NCBI GenBank assembly: GCA_013373005.1
Contig: JABXIP010000135.1
Location: forward strand, 1 to 12,108
Length of the DNA: 12,108 nucleotides
Direction: 5' to 3'
Source: Cytophagia bacterium
GTDB lineage: Bacteria > Bacteroidota > Bacteroidia > Cytophagales > Cyclobacteriaceae
The translations under genes and the position numbers were made by a program. Below are positions 6,529 through 12,108 of this stretch, one piece after another. The notes beneath the pieces are model-generated. The model made no database searches, was not told the DNA's origin, and saw only the letters and a program-made list of their open reading frames with translations. Position 1 is the first letter of the stretch. The number at the start of each line of letters is the position of its first letter.

Positions 6529-9500
6529 ATGACGACTAGAAAACTCAGAGATTCACTTACCAAACGAATCTTATTTTTCGGATTCATGCTGCTTTTTACA
6601 GTCACTACCGGCTGGGCACAGAAAGTAGACATGGATATTTTTAAAGAAATGAAAGCCCGGAGTATTGGTCCGGCAGCCATGAGTGGTAGAATCACGGCCA
6701 TAGATGTGGTACAGAACAATCCTGATATTATTTATGCAGGAGCTGCATCTGGTGGTGTTTGGAAAACCACTGGTGGTGGACTTAACTGGGAGCCAATTTT
6801 TGACGATGAGGCCATTCAAGGTATTGGTGCCATTGCCATCAACCAGAAAAACCCCGACAATGTATGGGTTGGTACTGGTGAAGGTAACCCAAGAAACTCT
6901 GTAAGCTCTGGTTATGGTGTTTACAAAACACTGGACGGTGGTAAAACCTGGGAATTGATGGGCCTTGAAAAAACCCGAAACATTCACAGAATTTACATCC
7001 ACCCTGAAAATCCTGATGTTGTTTATGTTGGCGCTATTGGTTCACCTTGGGGTGAGCACGAAGAAAGAGGAGTTTTCAGAACTACTGATGGCGGTAAAAC
7101 CTGGGAGAAAATCCTCTACACCAACAACCTTTCTGGTGTGGCCGACATGGTGGCCGACCCAAGCAACCCAGATAAAATCTTTGTTGCCATGTGGGAACAC
7201 AAAAGATGGCCATGGACTTTCAAGTCTGGTGGTGAAGGTTCAGGACTTTATGTAACTCTAGACGGTGGTGACACCTGGAAAAACCTAACTGGTGAAGGTG
7301 GACTACCTAAAGGTCCTTACGGACGTATCGGTCTATCTATTGTTCACAACAAGCCGAACTTTGTTTACGCAATCATCGAGTCTAAAGACAATGCACTTTA
7401 CAGATCTGAAGATGGTGGTTTAACTTGGAAGCAGACTACTACGGCAGCTAAGGAAGGAAATATGGGTAATCGTCCTTTCTACTACTCTTCTATTTATACC
7501 GACCCAGATAATGAAAATCGCGTATACAGTTTGTATTCAATGGTTTCAAGGTCTGAGGACGGTGGAAAAACCTTCGAAGTAATTATTCCTTATTCTGGCG
7601 TTCACCCAGATCACCATGCCTTCTGGGTTCACCCTAACGACCCTGAATTCCTGGTTGACGGAAACGATGGTGGTTTGAACATTTCAAGAGACATGGGTAA
7701 AACCTGGAGATTCACTGAGAAAATTCCGGTGGGCCAGTTCTATCACGTAAATGTAGATAACGAATTCCCATACAACCTCTATGGTGGAATGCAGGATAAC
7801 GGTTCATGGGTTGGACCTGCCTATGTATTCAACTATGCCGGTGTTAGAAATAGCGATTGGCAAGAGCTAAGCTTTGGTGACGGTTTTGATGTAGCTCCTA
7901 TTCCTGGTGATTCAAGGTATGGCTACACCATGTCTCAGCAAGGAAATGTGGCTCGTTACGACAGAGTTTCTGGTTATGCGAAAACAGTAAGGCCTACCGA
8001 GCAAGATACTATCACCGAATTAAGGTTTAACTGGAATGCTCCCGTGGCTATTGACCCGCACAATGCTGACGGGGTTTACTACGGATCTCAGTTTGTACAC
8101 TATAGCTCAAACAGAGGTGATGACTGGACTAAAATTTCTCCAGACTTGACCACTAACGACCCTGAGAAACAAAAGCAGAATGCCAGTGGTGGATTAACCA
8201 TTGATGCAACTGGTGCTGAAAACCACACCACCATTATTGCTATAGCACCAAGCCCTGTTGAAAGAAATGTAATCTGGGCCGGTACTGATGATGGAAATCT
8301 TCAGGTAACCAGAGACAATGGTGAAACCTGGACCAATGTGGCTGCCGGATTACCAGGTCTTCCTGCGGGTAGCTGGATTCCTCAGATCAGAGCTTCTAGC
8401 TACAATGCTGGTGAGGCTTGGGTTGTGGCCAATAACTACAGAAGAAATGACTGGTCGGCTTATGCTTATCACACTTCTGATTATGGACAAACCTGGACCA
8501 GAATTGCAGACGATAGCAAAGTATTCGGTTACACTCTAACCATTCTTCAGGATCCGATAGAACCTAACTTGGTATTCCTAGGAACCGAAAATGGTCTTTA
8601 TGTAAGCTTCGATAAAGCGCAGACCTGGAACAAGTGGAACCACGGTTACCCTAATGTTTCTACTTACGATTTGGCTTACCAAGAAAGAGAGCACGATTTA
8701 GCTATTGGTACCTTCGGTAGAGCTTTCTATGTATTGGATGACATCCGTCCTTTGAGAGAGTTTGCCGCAAGAGGTGCTGCAGCAGCACAACAAGAAGACT
8801 TAGTCGTTTTCGATGTAGCAGATGCTTATCAAATGACCTATATGCAACCAGCTGGTATGCGCTTCCCTGCTGATGGAGGTTCTTATGAAGGTCAGAACAA
8901 ATATTTCGGTAGTGCTGCCATCAAATTCTATGTGAGAAATGATGAAGTGAAGGAAGAAACTCCTGCACCTGAAAACAATAGAAGACGCAGAAGAAACCAG
9001 GAAGAAGAAGCTAAACCAGAAGCTAAAAAACTTCCTAATAGAATTAAAATGACCGTTTTAGATGCCAGTGGCGACACAGTGAGAACTGCTGAAAGTACTA
9101 TCAAGAAAGGTCAGATGAATTCTATTAACTGGGACTTGAACAGAAGAAACCCTTATCCTATTGAATTCACCGGAGGTGGTGGTGGATTTGGCGGATTCGG
9201 TGGAGGCTTCGGTGGAGGCGGTGGAAACCGTAACCGTGAGCAAACTGCCGGTGAAGCACTTCCTGGTACTTACACAGTCGTACTTGAATTAGGTGATATT
9301 AAGGTTGAAAAGTCTGTAACTGTTCACACTGACCCAAGAATTGAAGTGAGCCTTAGCGATTTGAGAGCTAAGCAAGCCTTCCAGGATGAAATCTTGAAAA
9401 TGTCTCAAACCTGGTCTAAAATTACTGGTAGAGTAAGAGATGCTAACGAAGTGATCAGTAAAGTAGAAGCTCAAATTAAGGGTGAAGAAGATAAGTCTAA

Positions 9501-9843
9501 AACCAAGGATTTGAGCGAAGCTTTGAAAACTGTAAAAGAGCAATTTGAAGCAGTTCAAAAAGTAACTACGGGTATTAGACAAGAGAGAGGTCAGGCTGTT
9601 GTTCCTGAGAGCTATACCACAGCTAACAACTGGATTGGTCAGGCGCGCAGATATGCCAGCTCAAGACTTACTGCTCCAGGTCAGAACGAAAGAGACCTAA
9701 AAGAGAACGCAGAGAAGATGATGAATGAAGCCATACTGAAGGTCAATGAATTCTTCACTAATGACTGGCCAGCATTCAAGTCAGCTTATGAGAAAGTGAG
9801 CTTCAACTTCTTCAAGGATTTCTCAAGTCCAATTAGAAACTAG
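6529..9843 (+). CDS. Exported Asp-box (BNR/sortilin-like) beta-propeller protein, 1104 aa
   Basis: Large secreted or periplasmic protein of the family often labelled 'glycosyl hydrolase' or 'WD40/YVTN/BNR-like repeat protein'; the true substrate is unknown. A signal peptide spans residues 1-30 (basic start, LLFTVTTGWA, cleavage before QK). Residues about 40-740 carry eleven Asp-box-type motifs (S/T-x-D-x-G-x-T-W): 80-87, 134-141, 185-192, 243-250, 293-300, 342-349 (ends in Phe), 386-393, 526-533 (degenerate), 594-601, 649-656 and 693-700 (degenerate). These suggest one or two beta-propellers, as in sortilin/Vps10-type and sialidase-type folds. No sialidase arginine triad or FRIP motif is evident, so enzymatic activity should not be assumed. 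After the propeller come a charged linker with five consecutive Arg (818-822), a beta domain (about 836-935) interrupted by a glycine/phenylalanine run (882-899), and a helical, probably coiled-coil C-terminus (about 940-1100). No type IX sorting domain is visible. The repetitive, uniform codon use suggests high expression. A strong terminator follows. Confidence 0.88.
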   Translation: MTTRKLRDSLTKRILFFGFMLLFTVTTGWAQKVDMDIFKEMKARSIGPAAMSGRITAIDVVQNNPDIIYAGAASGGVWKTTGGGLNWEPIFDDEAIQGIGAIAINQKNPDNVWVGTGEGNPRNSVSSGYGVYKTLDGGKTWELMGLEKTRNIHRIYIHPENPDVVYVGAIGSPWGEHEERGVFRTTDGGKTWEKILYTNNLSGVADMVADPSNPDKIFVAMWEHKRWPWTFKSGGEGSGLYVTLDGGDTWKNLTGEGGLPKGPYGRIGLSIVHNKPNFVYAIIESKDNALYRSEDGGLTWKQTTTAAKEGNMGNRPFYYSSIYTDPDNENRVYSLYSMVSRSEDGGKTFEVIIPYSGVHPDHHAFWVHPNDPEFLVDGNDGGLNISRDMGKTWRFTEKIPVGQFYHVNVDNEFPYNLYGGMQDNGSWVGPAYVFNYAGVRNSDWQELSFGDGFDVAPIPGDSRYGYTMSQQGNVARYDRVSGYAKTVRPTEQDTITELRFNWNAPVAIDPHNADGVYYGSQFVHYSSNRGDDWTKISPDLTTNDPEKQKQNASGGLTIDATGAENHTTIIAIAPSPVERNVIWAGTDDGNLQVTRDNGETWTNVAAGLPGLPAGSWIPQIRASSYNAGEAWVVANNYRRNDWSAYAYHTSDYGQTWTRIADDSKVFGYTLTILQDPIEPNLVFLGTENGLYVSFDKAQTWNKWNHGYPNVSTYDLAYQEREHDLAIGTFGRAFYVLDDIRPLREFAARGAAAAQQEDLVVFDVADAYQMTYMQPAGMRFPADGGSYEGQNKYFGSAAIKFYVRNDEVKEETPAPENNRRRRRNQEEEAKPEAKKLPNRIKMTVLDASGDTVRTAESTIKKGQMNSINWDLNRRNPYPIEFTGGGGGFGGFGGGFGGGGGNRNREQTAGEALPGTYTVVLELGDIKVEKSVTVHTDPRIEVSLSDLRAKQAFQDEILKMSQTWSKITGRVRDANEVISKVEAQIKGEEDKSKTKDLSEALKTVKEQFEAVQKVTTGIRQERGQAVVPESYTTANNWIGQARRYASSRLTAPGQNERDLKENAEKMMNEAILKVNEFFTNDWPAFKSAYEKVSFNFFKDFSSPIRN

Positions 9844-9864
9844 TTTACACTACATAAATCAATA

Positions 9865-9895
9865 AAAAAGGGCTACCCGGTGGGTGGCCCTTTTT
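9865..9895 (+). terminator. Intrinsic terminator after the Asp-box protein gene
   Basis: GGGCTACCC (9870-9878) pairs with GGGTGGCCC (9882-9890) through nine base pairs including one U-G, across a GGU loop. It is preceded by AAAAA and followed by TTTTT, which extend the stem and give the U tract. It lies 21 bases after the stop codon at 9843. Confidence 0.9.
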
Positions 9896-9928
9896 GCTAT
9901 CTCTGATTCTGTAATTCTTATGTAAACT

Positions 9929-9951
9929 GGTTCGCACTTGCAGTGCGGACC
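9929..9951. repeat. Palindrome 1 of a three-palindrome cluster
   Basis: GGTTCGCACT (9929-9938) and AGTGCGGACC (9942-9951) form a 10-bp stem with one T-G pair around a TGC loop. There is no following T tract, so it is not a terminator. The next palindrome begins 7 bases later with the same CACTT..AAGTG layout. Confidence 0.65.
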
Positions 9952-9958
9952 CATTTTA

Positions 9959-9980
9959 TTCCGACACTTCAAGTGTCGAA
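9959..9980. repeat. Palindrome 2 of a three-palindrome cluster
   Basis: CGACACTT (9962-9969) and AAGTGTCG (9971-9978) are perfect arms around a single C; TT/AA extend the stem past a one-base bulge at 9961. It resembles palindrome 1, but the stem bases differ in compensating pairs (GCACT/AGTGC against ACACT/AGTGT). That is the pattern expected when the structure, not the sequence, is kept. Confidence 0.65.
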
Positions 9981-10015
9981 CTAGTGTAAGCACTCACTGC
10001 ATTGAGCGCTAGTTC
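9978..10015. repeat. Palindrome 3 of a three-palindrome cluster
   Basis: Outer arms GAACTAG (9978-9984) and CTAGTTC (10009-10015) are perfect. Inner arms AGCACTCA (9989-9996) and TGAGCGCT (10003-10010) pair with one mismatch, with a 4-base bulge TGTA on the left. Its left end overlaps the right end of palindrome 2. Confidence 0.55.
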
Positions 10016-10093
10016 AAATCCTTAAGTCATAATTAACAACTCGTTGGTCACAACACCAACTAGGGCTAAACTAATGTTTTCCCAAATTCCATC

Positions 10094-10123
10094 TTGCTAC
10101 TTCTACCCTATCCCTTAATTTCG
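10094..10123 (+). promoter_or_regulatory. Candidate menB promoter
   Basis: TTG (10094-10096) and TAATTTCG (10116-10123) are 19 bases apart, one mismatch from the Bacteroidota TTG-N19-TAnnTTTG promoter. The -7 box ends 18 bases before the menB ATG. Together with the upstream terminator at 9865-9895 this suggests that menB is transcribed on its own. Confidence 0.5.
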
Positions 10124-10141
10124 CAATCAAATTAATTCGCT

Positions 10142-10987
10142 ATGAGCAAAGTAAACTGGACCACCGTAAAAGAGTACACTGATATTACCTATAAAAAGTC
10201 GGGAGATGGCGTAGCACGCATTGCCTTTAACAGACCTGAGGTAAGAAATGCCTTCAGGCCCAAAACTGTGGGTGAACTCTTCGAAGCCTTGCTAGATGCT
10301 CGTGAAGACACTTCAATCGGAGTGGTTTTACTTTCAGGAGAAGGTCCATCTCCAAAAGACGGTGGCTGGGCATTCTGCTCAGGTGGCGACCAAAATGCTC
10401 GTGGTCACCAAGGTTATGTAGATGATGATGGCATGCCAAGATTGAACATTCTGGAAGTACAGCGTTTGATCCGCTTTATGCCTAAAGTGGTCATTTGTGT
10501 ATGTCCGGGCTGGGCTGTTGGTGGAGGCCATAGCTTACACACTGTGTGCGACCTTACTTTGGCTAGTAAAGAACATGCCATCTTCAAACAAACCGATGCC
10601 GATGTAACCAGCTTCGATGGTGGTTATGGTTCAGCTTACCTCGCCAAAATGGTTGGTCAGAAAAGAGCCAGAGAAATCTTCTTCCTCGGTAGAAATTATT
10701 CAGCACAGGAAGCTTTTGATATGGGCATGGTGAATGCCGTTATCCCTCACGATGACTTGGAAGACACTGCCTACGATTGGGCTCAGGAGATCCTTCAGAA
10801 GTCGCCAACCTCAATCAAAATGCTCAAGTTCGCTTTTAACCTTACTGACGATGGCATGGTAGGTCAGCAGGTATTTGCTGGAGAAGCAACACGCTTAGCA
10901 TACATGACGGAAGAAGCCAAAGAAGGTAGAAATGCCTTCCTGGAAAAAAGAAAGCCAGACTTCAAGGACATTAAGTGGATTCCTTAA
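10142..10987 (+). CDS. menB: MenB, 1,4-dihydroxy-2-naphthoyl-CoA synthase
   Basis: Crotonase-fold enzyme that cyclises OSB-CoA (the MenE product) to DHNA-CoA in the cytoplasm. The 281 residues match the usual length. Motifs: FNRPEVRNAFRP (29-40), the oxyanion-hole segment AFCSGGDQ (77-84), GWAVGGGHSLHTVCDLTLAS (123-142), KQTDADVTSFDGGYG (149-163) with the active-site Ser157 and Asp159, Tyr254 in RLAYMTEE, and the family ending EGRNAFLEKRKPDF. Asp152 in QTDADV stands where the E. coli enzyme has the bicarbonate-binding region Gly (QTG). By family knowledge this marks a type II, bicarbonate-independent MenB, as in actinobacteria. It stands apart from menD and menE in this window, with its own promoter-like sequence. 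No U-rich terminator follows. The ATG at 10142 is the natural start. Confidence 0.96.
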   Translation: MSKVNWTTVKEYTDITYKKSGDGVARIAFNRPEVRNAFRPKTVGELFEALLDAREDTSIGVVLLSGEGPSPKDGGWAFCSGGDQNARGHQGYVDDDGMPRLNILEVQRLIRFMPKVVICVCPGWAVGGGHSLHTVCDLTLASKEHAIFKQTDADVTSFDGGYGSAYLAKMVGQKRAREIFFLGRNYSAQEAFDMGMVNAVIPHDDLEDTAYDWAQEILQKSPTSIKMLKFAFNLTDDGMVGQQVFAGEATRLAYMTEEAKEGRNAFLEKRKPDFKDIKWIP

Positions 10988-11000
10988 GCGCTGAAACGCT

Positions 11001-11033
11001 GGTTATTGGTTAATTGGTTGATTAGTTAATTGG
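11001..11033. repeat. Degenerate tandem octamer repeat (GGTTAATT)n
   Basis: Four consecutive units GGTTATT, GGTTAATT, GGTTGATT and AGTTAATT, then a leading GG of a fifth, begin 14 bases after the menB stop codon. The array is short and imperfect. It immediately precedes the palindrome group at 11037-11090. Confidence 0.6.
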
Positions 11034-11036
11034 AAT

Positions 11037-11048
11037 GATACGCGTATC
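11037..11048. repeat. Perfect 12-bp palindrome GATACGCGTATC
   Basis: The 12 bases are identical to their reverse complement. It could be a protein-binding site or the edge of the dispersed repeat that follows; the sequence does not decide. Confidence 0.55.
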
Positions 11049-11053
11049 CAGCT

Positions 11054-11090
11054 CCCCTCCTGGACAGGAGGGGCCAGGGGTGGTCGACCA
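11054..11090. repeat. Dispersed Bacteroidota-type intergenic repeat (CCCCTCC hairpin plus TGGTCGACCA)
   Basis: CCCCTCCTG (11054-11062) and CAGGAGGGG (11065-11073) form a perfect 9-bp stem with a two-base spacer. CCAGGGG follows, then the perfect 10-bp palindrome TGGTCGACCA (11081-11090). The local GC content is much higher than in the flanks. I recognise this type of 'cccctcct..aggagggg ccaggggtggt' element as frequent between genes in Bacteroidota. Copy number in this genome cannot be judged from one window. Confidence 0.65.
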
Positions 11091-11179
11091 TAAGATATAC
11101 GAGATAGGATCGGAAGTTAATTAAACCCCTTTCAGCAGTTTTATATCTGAATTCTAAATTCAAGGACTTATCTTGATTT

Positions 11180-12108
11180 ATGCTTGAGCTATGGTATACG
11201 GTTTCACCCTTTGTTCTTCCACTTTACTATGTGGCTATTTTCTTTGTGGTGATCGGTATACTACTGGAAAATAGAAATCCGCTTAAAACACACTCCTACT
11301 TATTATTGCTCCTGCTATTGCCTCTTCTAGGCATATTCATCTATTTGTTCTTCGGTCAGAATATTAGAAAGCGAAAGATCTTCGCCAAAAAATTACTCAT
11401 CAATCAAGCCTTTGGAGAACAGTATTTTCAAAATAGAGTAGAGCATACCGAGATTGATGAGATCATACCTCCTCAGCTCACCCAATACGAACGGGTAATC
11501 CGATTTTTAAAGAAAGACCTTTCCCCGCTCACCCAAAACAATGAGGTAACCATTCTGAAAAATGGAGAAGAGAAATTTCCTGTATTGATTGAGTCTCTTA
11601 AGCAGGCAAGGCATCATATTCATATGGAATATTACATCTACGAAGAAGGTGATATTGGCAATGAAATTGCTGAAATACTGATGGAAAAGGCTCGCCAAGG
11701 TGTAGTAGTCAGACTAATTGTAGATGGTGTGGGGTCACTTTCTCTAACCAAGCAATTCTTCAAAAAACTCAGAGAATCGGGGGTTCAGGTAGTGGAATTT
11801 ATGCCGGTGCTCTTCCCTTCATTCACCAGTAAAATCAACTACAGAAATCACCGAAAAATTGTAGTGGTTGATGGTATGATCGGCTTCACCGGTGGCATCA
11901 ATATCAGCGATCGATACATCAATAATGGCAAATACAATACTTTTTGGCGAGACACTCATGTAAAAATAGAGGGTGAAGCCGTGAAGACTTTGCAGTTTCT
12001 TTTTATTCTAAGCTGGCAATTTGTAACCCAGGAAGAGATTCTTCCTGAAAGTGAATTCTTCCCAGAGTTTACTCCTAAAGGAAGTAGTCTGATGCAAATT
12101 AATGCCAG
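11180..12108 (+). CDS. cls: Cardiolipin synthase-type phospholipase D family protein (3' end outside window)
   Basis: 309 codons are visible before the window ends; the full family length is about 480 residues. It makes cardiolipin from two phosphatidylglycerol molecules at the inner membrane. Two N-terminal membrane helices (about 10-29 and 39-58, the latter ending FIYLFFGQN) match the PLDc_N region of bacterial Cls. IESLKQARHHIHMEYYIYEEGDIG (137-160) starts the first catalytic domain. The first HKD motif is complete: H224-x-K226-x4-D231 followed by GG-x-N (238-241) in NHRKIVVVDGMIGFTGGIN. The GKYNTFWRDTHVKIEG segment (250-265) is also typical. The second HKD motif would lie past the window. 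The ATG at 11180 gives a normal N-terminus. A TATATCTG about 35 bases upstream (within 11142-11152) could be a -7 box, but no partner is clear. Confidence 0.93.
   Translation, partial: MLELWYTVSPFVLPLYYVAIFFVVIGILLENRNPLKTHSYLLLLLLLPLLGIFIYLFFGQNIRKRKIFAKKLLINQAFGEQYFQNRVEHTEIDEIIPPQLTQYERVIRFLKKDLSPLTQNNEVTILKNGEEKFPVLIESLKQARHHIHMEYYIYEEGDIGNEIAEILMEKARQGVVVRLIVDGVGSLSLTKQFFKKLRESGVQVVEFMPVLFPSFTSKINYRNHRKIVVVDGMIGFTGGINISDRYINNGKYNTFWRDTHVKIEGEAVKTLQFLFILSWQFVTQEEILPESEFFPEFTPKGSSLMQINA

Larger units (their letters stand above)
9896..10093. other. Non-coding stretch upstream of menB
   Basis: No credible gene on either strand. It contains three consecutive imperfect palindromes (9929-9951, 9959-9980, 9978-10015) and a weaker inverted repeat GTTGGT/ACCAAC (10043-10060, 6-base spacer). 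The rest, up to the menB promoter-like sequence at 10094, is AT-rich with nothing I can name. Confidence 0.6.

Noticed and set aside
6571..7002. 143-codon minus-strand ORF inside the 1104-residue protein gene
   Set aside because: It is antisense to a strongly supported Asp-box coding region with three clear motifs, has no motif of its own, and arises from the biased codon use of the real gene.
9289..9582. 97-codon minus-strand ORF
   Set aside because: It is antisense to the helical C-terminus of the Asp-box protein; its Phe/Ser/Leu-rich composition is what the complement of Lys/Glu codons gives.
6529..9843. Sialidase or other glycosidase assignment for the Asp-box protein
   Set aside because: Asp boxes are structural and occur in many non-enzymatic propellers; I see no FRIP motif or arginine triad, so no reaction is claimed.
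9929..10060. CRISPR array or attenuator
   Set aside because: The palindromes are neither identical nor evenly spaced with unique spacers, and none is followed by a T tract or a leader peptide.
10043..10060. GTTGGT/ACCAAC inverted repeat as an operator for menB
   Set aside because: Six-base arms with a six-base spacer are expected by chance in this length of DNA, and the site lies about 35 bp upstream of the promoter-like boxes.

Overview
The window looks like chromosomal DNA from a Bacteroidota bacterium, most likely a Cytophagales/Roseivirga-type marine or soil aerobe. The signs are CarboxypepD_reg-like surface proteins with signal peptides ending in Q, a long BNR/Asp-box 'glycosyl hydrolase-like' exported protein, upstream motifs resembling the Bacteroidota promoter (TTG ... 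TAnnTTTG) with little Shine-Dalgarno sequence, and intergenic palindromes of a type common in this phylum. The genus is an inference from gene content only.

Layout. (1) 1-4563 is a menaquinone region: the 3' two thirds of menD (+), two tandem paralogous genes of unknown function on the minus strand (1152-2267 and 2356-3489), then menE (+). The minus-strand pair overlaps menD at its 3' end and abuts or overlaps menE at its 5' end, with no spacer for a normal menE promoter. (2) 4564-6415 holds a possible small membrane protein (+), a LexA-like HTH/peptidase S24 regulator (-) and a divergent small outer-membrane beta-barrel protein (+). The 113-bp divergent intergenic region carries a perfect 11-11-11 inverted repeat that looks like the regulator's operator. 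(3) 6529-9843 is a 1104-residue exported Asp-box (sortilin/BNR-type) propeller protein followed by a strong intrinsic terminator. (4) 9896-10141 is a non-coding stretch with three consecutive imperfect palindromes, then a menB gene with a good promoter-like sequence. (5) 10988-11179 is a second non-coding stretch packed with a degenerate octamer repeat and three palindromes. It is followed by a cardiolipin synthase-type gene (HKD phospholipase D family) that runs off the window end.

menD, menE and menB supply three steps of the classical 1,4-dihydroxy-2-naphthoate branch of menaquinone synthesis (SEPHCHC synthase, OSB-CoA ligase, DHNA-CoA synthase), but they are dispersed among unrelated envelope genes. 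No phage, CRISPR, tRNA, rRNA or transposase gene is visible. I see no convincing new multi-gene system. The items most worth following are the interlocked men/paralog arrangement, the S24 regulator with its candidate operator, and the palindrome arrays.
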